In this document: positions 11,292 to 19,645 of the stretch, one piece after another
How positions within the stretch are numbered: the first letter of the stretch is position 1
Layout of the letters: each line of letters starts with the position of its first letter
Assembly: GCA_903919205.1 (NCBI GenBank)
Contig: CAIXHE010000149.1
Span: 22,201-86,200, forward strand
Reading direction: 5' to 3'
DNA: 64,000 nt
Origin: an uncultured Opitutaceae bacterium
GTDB lineage: Bacteria > Verrucomicrobiota > Verrucomicrobiia > Opitutales > Opitutaceae
The notes under the pieces: generated by a model
What the model saw: only the letters and a program-made list of their open reading frames with translations
The model's database searches: none
Told to the model about the DNA's origin: nothing
Position numbers and translations under genes: made by a program

Positions 11292-12638
11292 ATGAGACCT
11301 CTCCGATTCCTTCTCGTTTTCCTGACCGCGGCCATCGCCTCGAGGCCCGCCGCAGCCCAGCAAGCCCGCGTCAGCCCGCACGAAACCTTCAGCGCCGTCC
11401 TCGGTGACCGCCATTCGGGCAACCGCGTCACCGTGGTGTACGGCCGGCCCTACTCCAAGGACCCCAAGACCGGGGAAATCCGCAAGATCTGGGGCGGCCT
11501 CGTCCCCTACGGCGAGGCCTACCGGCTCGGGGCCGACGAGGCCACGCTCTTTGTCACCGAGAAGCCGATCGTCTTCCCCGACGCGACCCTCCCTGCGGGC
11601 GCCTACACGCTCTACCTCGTCCCGTCCGACACCGGCGCGACCAAGCTCGCCTTCAGCTCGAACGTGGGCAAGTGGGGCACGCCGGTGGACGAGACCCACG
11701 ACGTGACCCGCGTCGACATGGAGCGCTCCGCGCTCGCGGCCCCCGTTGACCAGCTGACCCTGTCGATCGACAAGGGCGCCGACGGCAACGGGACGCTGCG
11801 CGTCCGCTGGGAGACGACCGAGTTCTCGCTCCTGCTGCGAGCGCCCGCCCCCCGCGTCGACTTTCCCCAGGCAAGCCCCGCCTCGACGCTTCGCCAGCGC
11901 GTGGGCGTGACCGACGTCGAGGTCGTCTACTCGAGGCCGAGCGCCAGGGGCCGCACGATGCTCGGGGGCTTGAATCCCTACGGCGAGGTCTGGCGCACCG
12001 GCGCCAACAGCGCCACCCGGATCTCCTTCAGCACGCCGGTCACGTTCCAGGGAGCCGCCGTCGCGGCGGGTTCCTACGAGCTCTTCACGATCCCCGGCAA
12101 GGACACCTGGACCGTGATCCTTCAGAAGGCCTCCGGCCAGTGGGGCGCCTACGCGTACGACCCCAAGAAGGATGTGCTGCGCGTCACGGCCACGCCGGTC
12201 GCGCTCGCGCAGCCCCTCGAGACATTCCAGATCACCTTCGGCGACCTTCGCGACGACTCGGCGACCCTCAACCTCGAGTGGGAGGCCGTTCGCGTGCCGG
12301 TAAAGCTCGGCTTCAACGTCGTCGACACGATCGTTCCTCAGATCAACGCCGTCATGGCGGGATCCGGGACGAAGCCCTACCTGCAGTCCGCGCTGTTCTA
12401 CCTCGACCACGACCTCGACCTCGCGAAGGCCAAGGGCTGGATCGACGCCGAGATCGCCGCGCATCCCGACCAGTTCTACTACTACTACCACAAGGCGAGG
12501 CTCCTCGCGAAGATGGGGGACAAGCCCGGCGCGCTTGAGGCCGCCCGAAAGTCGATCGATCTCGCCTCGAAGGCGACCGGTCCCGAGAAGGACGAATACA
12601 TCCGCCTGAACGAGGCCCTCATCGCGCGCCTTAAGTGA
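11292..12638 (+). CDS. Exported DUF2911 double-domain protein with C-terminal TPR-like helices
   Basis: A 448-residue protein. The ATG gives MRPLRFLLVFLTAAIA...AAAQ, a clear Sec signal peptide. Two DUF2911 repeats follow: the first near 25-190 (VVYGRPYSKD, GGLVPYGEAYRLGADEAT, LPAGAYTLYLVP) and the second near 205-350 (VVYSRPSARG, GGLNPYGEVWRTGANSAT, VAAGSYELFTIP). Residues 355-448 are helical and TPR-like (YYYHKARLLAKMGDKPGALEAARKSI). DUF2911 proteins are periplasmic or secreted with unknown activity. The stop overlaps the next start (GTGA), so it is the first gene of the operon. Whether it acts with the exported PIG-L enzyme is inferred from linkage only. Confidence 0.85.
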   Translation: MRPLRFLLVFLTAAIASRPAAAQQARVSPHETFSAVLGDRHSGNRVTVVYGRPYSKDPKTGEIRKIWGGLVPYGEAYRLGADEATLFVTEKPIVFPDATLPAGAYTLYLVPSDTGATKLAFSSNVGKWGTPVDETHDVTRVDMERSALAAPVDQLTLSIDKGADGNGTLRVRWETTEFSLLLRAPAPRVDFPQASPASTLRQRVGVTDVEVVYSRPSARGRTMLGGLNPYGEVWRTGANSATRISFSTPVTFQGAAVAAGSYELFTIPGKDTWTVILQKASGQWGAYAYDPKKDVLRVTATPVALAQPLETFQITFGDLRDDSATLNLEWEAVRVPVKLGFNVVDTIVPQINAVMAGSGTKPYLQSALFYLDHDLDLAKAKGWIDAEIAAHPDQFYYYYHKARLLAKMGDKPGALEAARKSIDLASKATGPEKDEYIRLNEALIARLK

Positions 12639-15175
12639 CCCGGGTCGACCCTGCTGTAGGCGCCTCGGGCCCCCGGACGCCGGTCAGGGGCCGGGTGCTC
12701 GCGCTCGCCGGCTGCCTGCTGGCCTCCACGGGCGCGTGCCTCGGGGCGGCGGCGCCCTCCGCCGACGCCCTCAGGCAGGAGCTTCGCGAGCTCGGCGTCT
12801 GCGGCAGCGTCCTCTACGTCGCCGCCCACCCCGACGACGAGAACACGCAGCTGATCACCTACCTCGCGCGCGGGCGCGACTACCGGACCGCGTACCTCTC
12901 GCTGACCCGGGGAGACGGGGGCCAGAACGTGCTGGGGCCGGAGTTCGGCGACACGCTGGGCGTCATCCGCACGCAGGAGCTGCTGGCGGCGCGCCGCTTG
13001 GACGGGGGTGAGCAGTTTTTCAGCCGCGCCCGCGACTTCGGCTTCTCGAAGGACTACCGGCAAACCCTGGGCAAGTGGGATCGCCAGCAGGTGCTCTCCG
13101 ACATCGTCCGGGTGCTCCGCACCTTCAGGCCGGACGTCGTCATCACGCGGTTTTCGCCCGAGCCCGGGGGAACCCATGGCCACCACACCGCCTCGGCCGC
13201 CCTCGCCGTCGAGGCCTTCGCCCTGGCCGGAGACCCCAAGGCGTTTCCCGAGCAGCTTGACCGGCTCGCCCCCTGGAGCCCGAAGAGGATCCTCTGGAAC
13301 GCCTGGTCGCCCGGCCGCCCGGGCGCCGGCGAGTCCCTGCCGGGGGCGCTCCACATGAACATCGACGGCACCGACGCGGTGTCCGGCGCGTCCTTCGCCG
13401 AACTTGCCGCGCGCAGCCGCTCGATGCACGCGACCCAGGGGTTCGCCAACTTCTCCGTCGCGTCCTCGGGGGGCGGACCCCGGGAGGAATCCTTCAAGCT
13501 CCTGGCGGGCGATCCGGCCGCGCACGACATCATGGACGGCGTTGACACCACCTGGGGCCGGTTCGCGGGCGGCGCCGGGGTGGGGGCGCTCGTGGCCGAC
13601 GCCCTCGCGCGTTTCGACCCCGGGCACCCTGCCGCGAGCGTGCCCGCGCTGCTTGAGATCCGCGGGCGCCTCGCGCGGCTGCCAGACGACCCGGGCCTCG
13701 TCCCGAAGCGCCGCCAGCTCGACCACCTGCTTCAGGCGTGCCTCGGGCTTACGGTCGAGACCCGCACCGACCTGGGAAACGTCGTGCCCGGCGAGAGCGT
13801 GCCCCTCACGTATTCCGCGCGGGCGACGGGAACCGTGCCCGTGTCGTGGGTCTCGGTGGCGACCCTCGGCCTTGAGACCCCGGTGTCCAAGGCGCTGTCC
13901 CCGGGAGTCGCGACGGTTCGCGGCGCCTCCCCGCGCCTTCCCTCAACGGCCCCGCTCACGCAGCCCTACTGGCTCTCGGAGGAGCCCACGCCGGGCATGT
14001 TCCGCGTGGGGGACGCCGCACTGATCGGCCGCCCCGAGAGCCCTACGGCGCTCCCGGTGGAGTACCGGTTCACGGTGGGCGGCCAGACGCTGGTCATCGC
14101 GGACACGGTGCGGCATGAGTCGCCCGGGGTCGGCGCGGCACCCGTGCTCGGCGAGCCCGCGATCGTGGCGCCCGTTTCGCTCGGCTTCGATGCCGCGGCG
14201 GCGCTCTTCAGCCCCGGTGCCGCTCGCCCGGTGGTGCTGGAGGTGACCGGGGTTCGCGCAGGCGTGTCGGGAACGGCCCGCCTCGAGGTCCCCGCCGGCT
14301 GGTCGGTCTCGCCGGCGAGCCGGCCGTTCCGCCTCGCCGCCGCGGGCGATCGCACCCGGCTCGCGTTTCAGGTCACACCTCCGGCCAGCCCGGACACCGC
14401 CCGCATCCAGGCGGTGGCGGAGGGCGGCTCCTGGCAGTCGCGCACCGGGAGGATCGAGATCGCCTACCCCCATATCCCCCGCCTCGTGCTCCAGCCGGCG
14501 GCCCGACTGAAGGCGGTGTGCCTGGAGCTGGCCATCCGAGGCCGCGTGGTGGGCTACGTGGCGGGCGCGGGCGACAGCGTCTCCGACGCGCTCCGCCAGA
14601 TGGGCTACCGGGTCGTGGCGCTGCCGGCCACGGACCTGACCGCCGACGGGATGAAGGGCCTCGACGCTGTGGTGATCGGCGTGCGCGCCCTCAACACCCG
14701 CCCGGAGCTGGCCGCGCGGATGCCGGCGCTCTTTGCGTACGCGGAGGCCGGAGGCACGGTGGTGGAGCAGTACAACACGCCCGGCGGCCTCGTGACCCCG
14801 TCCCTGGCGCCCTTCGACCTCAAGCTCTCGCGGGAGCTGCCGCGCTTCCGCGTCACGGACGAGCACGCCGCGATGACGGTCCTCCTGCCGGGCAGCCCCG
14901 CCCTCGCGGGCCCGAACGTGATCGTCCCCGCCGACTTCGAGGGATGGGTCCAGGAGCGCGGCCTCAACTTCCCGAGCGAGTGGGACGCGGCTCATTTCGA
15001 GGCCCCGCTCGCATGCAGCGACGTGGGCGAGGCGCCGCTCCGGAGCGGGCTCCTGGTCGCGCACGTCGGGAAGGGCTACTTCGTCTACACGGGCCTCTCG
15101 TTCTTCCGCCAACTGCCGGCGGGCGTGCCCGGCGCCTACCGGCTCTTCGCCAACCTCGTGTCGCTCGGAAAATGA
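12635..15175 (+). CDS. Exported PIG-L/LmbE family deacetylase with long C-terminal extension
   Basis: An 846-residue protein starting at GTG within the upstream stop (GTGA). A hydrophobic stretch (RVLALAGCLLASTGACLGAAA) looks like a signal or lipoprotein signal. The catalytic domain near 50-330 has VAAHPDDENTQL (metal ligands H, D, D) and GGTHGHHTAS (H-x-x-H). Residues 380-620 contain beta-rich domains. The C-terminal third (residues 660-840; VVIGVRALNTRPEL, VEQYNTPGG) resembles a class I amidotransferase-like fold. The family removes acetyl groups from N-acetyl sugars. Its export separates it from the cytoplasmic BshB1 six kilobases downstream, so it probably acts on an external or envelope amino sugar conjugate. 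Confidence 0.83.
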   Translation: MTRVDPAVGASGPRTPVRGRVLALAGCLLASTGACLGAAAPSADALRQELRELGVCGSVLYVAAHPDDENTQLITYLARGRDYRTAYLSLTRGDGGQNVLGPEFGDTLGVIRTQELLAARRLDGGEQFFSRARDFGFSKDYRQTLGKWDRQQVLSDIVRVLRTFRPDVVITRFSPEPGGTHGHHTASAALAVEAFALAGDPKAFPEQLDRLAPWSPKRILWNAWSPGRPGAGESLPGALHMNIDGTDAVSGASFAELAARSRSMHATQGFANFSVASSGGGPREESFKLLAGDPAAHDIMDGVDTTWGRFAGGAGVGALVADALARFDPGHPAASVPALLEIRGRLARLPDDPGLVPKRRQLDHLLQACLGLTVETRTDLGNVVPGESVPLTYSARATGTVPVSWVSVATLGLETPVSKALSPGVATVRGASPRLPSTAPLTQPYWLSEEPTPGMFRVGDAALIGRPESPTALPVEYRFTVGGQTLVIADTVRHESPGVGAAPVLGEPAIVAPVSLGFDAAAALFSPGAARPVVLEVTGVRAGVSGTARLEVPAGWSVSPASRPFRLAAAGDRTRLAFQVTPPASPDTARIQAVAEGGSWQSRTGRIEIAYPHIPRLVLQPAARLKAVCLELAIRGRVVGYVAGAGDSVSDALRQMGYRVVALPATDLTADGMKGLDAVVIGVRALNTRPELAARMPALFAYAEAGGTVVEQYNTPGGLVTPSLAPFDLKLSRELPRFRVTDEHAAMTVLLPGSPALAGPNVIVPADFEGWVQERGLNFPSEWDAAHFEAPLACSDVGEAPLRSGLLVAHVGKGYFVYTGLSFFRQLPAGVPGAYRLFANLVSLGK

Positions 15176-15306
15176 ACCCTGAGCCCGAGGACGAAGCGAC
15201 GGGCCTTCGCGGGCTGCGCTCCTGGCGCGGGGTGTACGTCGTCGTCCTGTGCGTGTTCCTCGCATGGGTGGGGCTCCTGACGCTGCTTGACCAGGCATTC
15301 CCGTGA
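15172..15306 (+). CDS. 44-residue single-pass membrane peptide
   Basis: Visible only inside a longer out-of-frame track ORF. The ATG overlaps the PIG-L stop (ATGA), and its stop overlaps the GTG of the next gene (GTGA), which is strong evidence for translation. It has an acidic N-terminus (NPEPEDEATG), then RSW and one hydrophobic helix (VYVVVLCVFLAWVGLLTLL). Small proteins like this commonly precede sodium:solute symporters, which suggests an accessory or assembly subunit. No family name is assigned. Confidence 0.7.
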   Translation: MNPEPEDEATGLRGLRSWRGVYVVVLCVFLAWVGLLTLLDQAFP

Positions 15307-17012
15307 ACGCACTCGACTACACGATCCTGGTCGGGACCCTGGTCGGCATCGCGGCGTTCGCGCTCTGGCAGACCCGCGGCCGTGCCGACCTGAGCAGCTA
15401 CCTGAGGGGCCGGGGCCAGTCTGGCTGGCTCGCGATCGGGCTCTCGGTGATGGCAACCCAGGCAAGCGCGATCACGTTCCTCTCGACCCCCGGGCAGGGC
15501 TACGAAAGCGGCCTCGGCTTCGTCCAGAACTACTTCGGGGCCCCCTTGGCCCTGATCGTCGTGGCCGCGGTCTTCGTCCCGATCTACCGGCGCCTCAAGG
15601 TCTACACGGCCTACGAGTACCTGGGGATCCGCTTCGACCGGAAGACCCGCCTGCTCGGCGCCGGGTTCTTCCTCCTGCAGCGCGGGCTGGGCGCGGGGAT
15701 CACGATCTACGCCCCCGCGATCGTGCTCTCGACGGTCCTCGGATGGAGGCTCGACGCGACCATCGTGTGCAGCGGCCTCCTCGTGGTCGCCTACACGGTC
15801 CTCGGCGGATGCGACGCCGTGACGCTGACCCAGAAGTACCAGATCGGAGTGATCTTCTGCGGCATGGTGGCGGCGTTCGCGGTGCTGCTCTCCCGCCTGC
15901 CCCAGGGAATGACCTTCTCGGACGCCCTCGCCGTCGCCGGCGGCCTGCGAAAGATCGACGCCGTCGACTACTCGCTCAGCCCCGACCGCCGCTACACGGT
16001 GTGGTCGGGCACGCTCGGCGGCATGTTCCTGGCGCTGTCCTACTTCGGGACCGACCAGTCGCAGGTCCAGCGTTACCTGGGCGGCTCGTCCCTGCGCGAG
16101 AGCCGCCTCGGGCTCATGTTCAACGCGCTGCTCAAGATCCCGATGCAGGCCTTCATCCTGCTGCTCGGCTCGCTGATCTTCGTGTTTTACCAGTTCGAGC
16201 GACCGCCGGTCTATTTCAACCAGGCTGCCTGGAACTACCAGGTGGCCCATGGAGACGGGACCCGGCTGCGAGCCCTCGAGGCCCGGTTCAACGCGGCCCA
16301 CGACGAGGGGCGCACCCATGTCGAGGCCTGGGTCGCGGCCCGCCACTCGGGGGACGCCTCGGCCGAGGCCGCGGCGCGGGCCGCCAGCCTCTCGGCGCTC
16401 GCGAGGGCGGAGGCCGTCCGCGGGGAGACCCGCTCCGTGCTGCACCGCGCCGACCCGCTCGGCGCCACGAACGACTCCGACTACGTGTTCATCACGTTCA
16501 TCCTCGATCACCTTCCGCACGGCCTCATCGGGGTGCTGGTGACGGCGTTTTTCGCCGCTGCGCTTTCCTCGAAGGCCGGCGAGCTTAACGCCCTCGGCTC
16601 CACCACGACGGTCGACATCTACCGCCATCTCATCCGTGGGGAGGGCGACGACCGGAGCTACCTGGCGGCCTCGAAGGTGTTCACGGCGCTCTGGGGCGCG
16701 GTGGCCGTGGGCTTCGCCCTGTACGCCCACCTCTCCGAGAACCTGATCCAGGCCGTCAACATCCTCGGCTCGATCTTCTACGGCGTGGTGCTCGGGCTGT
16801 TCCTGGTCGCCTTCTTCCTGCGGTGGATCGGGGGCACGGCGGTCTTCTGGGCGGCCCTGGCGGCCCAGGCGCTCGTGTTCGTGCTCTACCGGGAGCTCTC
16901 GATCTCGTACCTCTGGTACAACCTGATCGGGTGCGCCGCCTGCATGGGCTTCAGCGTGCTCCTGCAGGCCGCGATGGGGCCGCGGGGGTCGATCCCCGGG
17001 GGGGGCCGCGGC
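15303..17012 (+). CDS. Sodium:solute symporter (SSF family), apparently fused to the next gene
   Basis: About 570 residues of an SSF transporter starting at GTG (GTGA overlap). Conserved features: the core Na-binding region SVMATQASAITFLSTPGQGYESG, YTAYEYLGIRF, QKYQIGVIF and the STTTVDIYRH segment in the late helices. An insertion of about 70 residues, Ala/Arg-rich and hydrophilic, lies near residues 312-385. The reading frame continues without a stop into the BshC-like domain. Deleting one G from the G8 run at 16998-17005 would end this protein at a TGA forming ATGA with the next start, as in its neighbours. I therefore treat it as a separate gene. Substrate unknown; the locus suggests a thiol or amino-sugar product or precursor. 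Confidence 0.82.
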
Positions 17013-17786
17013 ATGAGCGCCCCGGTCATCTGCTTCGGCCAGCAGCCCTGCGGCTTCTTTCCGCGGAGGTTCCTAGCGGCCAAGGTGTTCACCGCGCGCC
17101 GCCTGCGCGAGCAGCTCGGCGGCGAGATCGTGTTCTTCTACCACGACAGCGACCACGACCCTCGGGAGACGCGCACCACGCTCCGCCAGATCGGCACGGG
17201 CGAGGCGGCCGTCCTCAACTTCACGTTTGAGAACAAGCTCCAGCGCAAGTTCTCGCCCCTCTACGCGAAGCGCGTGGTCCGGGCCTGGCATGACAACACC
17301 CTGCGTCAGCTGCCCGCCTACGTGCCCCGGTGCTGGGTGGACGCCTTCAGGGCCGTCGAGGCGACCACGGTCGCCGACTTCTGCCTGGAGATGTACCGCA
17401 AGATGGGGCTCCTGGAGGGCATCCGCGTGGTGCGCTCGAGCGACCCGGATTTCAGGATCCGCGCCTGCGAGGTGTCCGATTTCTTCGTGGACGTCCCGTA
17501 CGGGGGCGAGCTTGTGCGCGCCCGCTGCGTCGACGGGGCATTGCAACTGCACGAGGGTGGGGATTCCTTCATCTCCGTGCCGGCCACCCCGTTCACCAAG
17601 TCCCAGGTCAGCCCGTCGCGCGACTCGCGTCTCAAGTGGATGCAGTCCGTTCTCCACTGCACGCACTACGTGGCGGGCGCCGGGGAGCAGGCGTACCTGC
17701 GGCGCGAGGACGCCCCCGAGATCCAGTACGTGAACCGCGACACCATAGACCGCTCCGATGAAGCCTACTGCGAAGACCCCTCCTGA
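17013..17786 (+). CDS. Compact BshC-like protein (candidate bacillithiol-type cysteine ligase)
   Basis: A 257-residue region from the ATG giving MSAPVICFGQQP. Its order of motifs follows BshC: GQQP near 9-12, a K and TA-R-L helix near 24-31, FFYHDSDHD near 41-49 (compare the family's F-W-x-x-x-EDHD), and SPSRDSRLKW near 200 leading to YVAGAGEQAYL near 219-229 (compare Y-x-x-GPGE-x-x-Y). Canonical BshC is about twice as long; the N-terminal segment and C-terminal coiled coil are missing here. It overlaps bshB1 by 29 bp, and bshA follows, completing a bacillithiol-type set. BshC adds cysteine to glucosaminyl-malate. Assignment is by motif reading and context, with activity unproven. Confidence 0.62.
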   Translation: MSAPVICFGQQPCGFFPRRFLAAKVFTARRLREQLGGEIVFFYHDSDHDPRETRTTLRQIGTGEAAVLNFTFENKLQRKFSPLYAKRVVRAWHDNTLRQLPAYVPRCWVDAFRAVEATTVADFCLEMYRKMGLLEGIRVVRSSDPDFRIRACEVSDFFVDVPYGGELVRARCVDGALQLHEGGDSFISVPATPFTKSQVSPSRDSRLKWMQSVLHCTHYVAGAGEQAYLRREDAPEIQYVNRDTIDRSDEAYCEDPS

Positions 17787-18495
17787 GGACGCTCCCGTCC
17801 TCGCCTTCGGCGCCCACCCCGACGACATCGAGTTCGCCTGCGGGGGGGTCATCGCGCGCGAGACCCGGGCCGGGCGCCCGGCCCACCTCGTGGTCTGCTC
17901 GCGCGGGGAGTCGGCGAGCCACGGGACTCCCGCCACGAGGGCGTCCGAGGCCCGAAAGGGGGCCGCCGCCCTCGGGGCCACGCTCGAATTCGTGGATCTG
18001 GACGGCGATGCGACCCTCGAGGTGAAGGCTGCGCACGTGCTCGCGCTCGCCGCCATCATCCGGCGCGTGCGACCCGGGATCGTGCTCGCGCCCAGCCTCC
18101 CGGAAAACCAGCACCCCGACCACCCGCGCCTCGGCCGCATCGTGAGGGACGCCGCCCGGCTCGCCCGCTACGGGGGCGTGGCCAAGCTGCGCCGCCGGCC
18201 CGCCCACGCCATCGGAGCCCTGTTCTTCTACGCGGGTTCCCAGGCGGCCGAGCCCCCCGGCTGCCTGCCGGTGTTGATCGACATCTCCGACCCGGGCGTG
18301 GTGGCCGCGTGGACCGCCGCGATGGAGGCGCACGCGACGCAGCTGAGGACCCGCAACTACGTGGACCTCCAGCGGGCGCGCGCGCGGGTGCTCGGCCTCG
18401 AGGCCGGCGTGGAGTTCGCCCAGGCCCTCTACCCGAACGATCCCCTGGTGTTCGACTCGCTGGCGCCGCTCGGGCGCGCGGCGCGCCGGTTCTGA
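17758..18495 (+). CDS. bshB1: N-acetylglucosaminyl-malate deacetylase BshB1-like
   Basis: A 245-residue cytoplasmic PIG-L deacetylase without a signal peptide. VLAFGAHPDDIEFACGG carries the metal-binding H-x-x-DD-x-E. NQHPDHPRLGRIV supplies the third histidine ligand, and SRGESASHGTP matches the BshB1 substrate loop. The enzyme removes acetate from GlcNAc-malate in bacillithiol synthesis. The start overlaps the upstream gene by 29 bp; a shorter start is possible but would approach the core strand. bshA begins 1 bp after its stop, supporting the BshB1 subtype over other LmbE-like enzymes. Confidence 0.82.
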   Translation: MKPTAKTPPEDAPVLAFGAHPDDIEFACGGVIARETRAGRPAHLVVCSRGESASHGTPATRASEARKGAAALGATLEFVDLDGDATLEVKAAHVLALAAIIRRVRPGIVLAPSLPENQHPDHPRLGRIVRDAARLARYGGVAKLRRRPAHAIGALFFYAGSQAAEPPGCLPVLIDISDPGVVAAWTAAMEAHATQLRTRNYVDLQRARARVLGLEAGVEFAQALYPNDPLVFDSLAPLGRAARRF

Positions 18496-18496
18496 C

Positions 18497-19642
18497 ATGG
18501 GTGCCGGTGCCTCGCTCAGGATCGGGATCACCTGCTACCCTTCGGTCGGCGGCAGCGGAATCCTCGCGTCGGCCCTCGGCGAGGAACTCGCGCGCAGGGG
18601 CCACGAGGCGCACTTCATCGGCTACGAGCGGCCCTTCCGGCTCCCCGCGCAGGCCCCGGGCATCTTCTTCCACCCGGTCGTCATCAACGACTACGGGCTC
18701 TTCAAGTACCCGGACTACACGCTGCCCCTGTCCGTCAAGATGGCCGAGGTGAGCCGCGCGCATGCGCTCGACGTCCTGCACGTGCACTACGCCGTTCCCC
18801 ACGCCACGGCGGCCATCCTAGCCCGGGAGATGCTTCCCCGGGAACTGAGGCCCCGGGTCGTCACCACGCTCCACGGCACCGACACCACGCTTCTCGGGCG
18901 CGATGCCGGCTACGGCCCCGCGATCCGCCACGCGCTCGACCGGTCGGATGCCGTGACCACGGTCTCGGCTTATCTGGAGCGCGAGACGCGGCGCGTGCTC
19001 GCGCTCGAGCGGCCGATCGACGTGATCCACAATTTTTTCGAGCCGCGGCCGGCGGTGCGGCCGCGCGACCAGGTCCGGCGGGCGCTCGGGGTATCGGACA
19101 GCGAGGTGCTGATCCTTCACGCCTCGAACCTGCGGCCGGTGAAGCGCATCGGGCTCCTCCTGGAGACGGTGGCGCGCATCCGCCCGCGCGGCGCGTTCAG
19201 GCTGTTGATTCTCGCCGGGGCCGACTTCTCGCCCCACGTCGCGGAGGTGCGCCGTCTCGGCCTGGAGGACCGCGTGATCGTCCTTAGGGACGTGGCCGAC
19301 ATGGAGGACTACCTGCAGGCGGCAGACCTCGGGCTTTTCACTTCGGAGTCGGAAAGCTTCTGCCTCAGCCTGCTCGAGGCTATGAGCTTCGGCTGCCCCA
19401 GCGTGTCGACGGCGGTGGGAGGGATCCCCGAGGTCGTCGTGTCGGGCGAATCCGGGTTGCTCGTCGGCGAAGCCTCTCCGGAGGCCCTTGCGAGGGCTGT
19501 AGAACGCCTGATGGGTGATCCCGCGCTCAGGTCCTCGCTCGGCCGAACGGCGCGAGCGCGCGCCCGCGAGCGATTCTCGGCCGAGTCGATCGTTCCAAAA
19601 TACGTGGGCCTCTACCGGCGCGTGTGCGGGGACCCGGCCTGA
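18497..19642 (+). CDS. bshA: N-acetyl-alpha-glucosaminyl L-malate synthase BshA-like
   Basis: A 381-residue GT4 (GT-B fold) glycosyltransferase. The N-terminus IGITCYPSVGGSGILASALGEELA is the BshA signature, with the GGSG acceptor loop. HYAVPHATAAILA, TTLHGTDTTLLG and VSAYLERET are conserved N-domain motifs. The C-domain has NLRPVKRI and the EX7E-type ESESFCLSLLEAMSFG that binds UDP-sugar. The enzyme joins UDP-GlcNAc and L-malate, the first step of bacillithiol synthesis. It is the last gene of the operon; the convergent ABC permease gene ends 3 bp beyond it. Confidence 0.87.
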   Translation: MGAGASLRIGITCYPSVGGSGILASALGEELARRGHEAHFIGYERPFRLPAQAPGIFFHPVVINDYGLFKYPDYTLPLSVKMAEVSRAHALDVLHVHYAVPHATAAILAREMLPRELRPRVVTTLHGTDTTLLGRDAGYGPAIRHALDRSDAVTTVSAYLERETRRVLALERPIDVIHNFFEPRPAVRPRDQVRRALGVSDSEVLILHASNLRPVKRIGLLLETVARIRPRGAFRLLILAGADFSPHVAEVRRLGLEDRVIVLRDVADMEDYLQAADLGLFTSESESFCLSLLEAMSFGCPSVSTAVGGIPEVVVSGESGLLVGEASPEALARAVERLMGDPALRSSLGRTARARARERFSAESIVPKYVGLYRRVCGDPA

Positions 19643-19645
19643 GTC

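Noticed and set aside
17758-18495. Calling this gene a mycothiol (MshB) enzyme
   Set aside because: Its neighbour is BshA-like and the organism is not actinobacterial by any sign here; the BshB1 reading fits the locus better.
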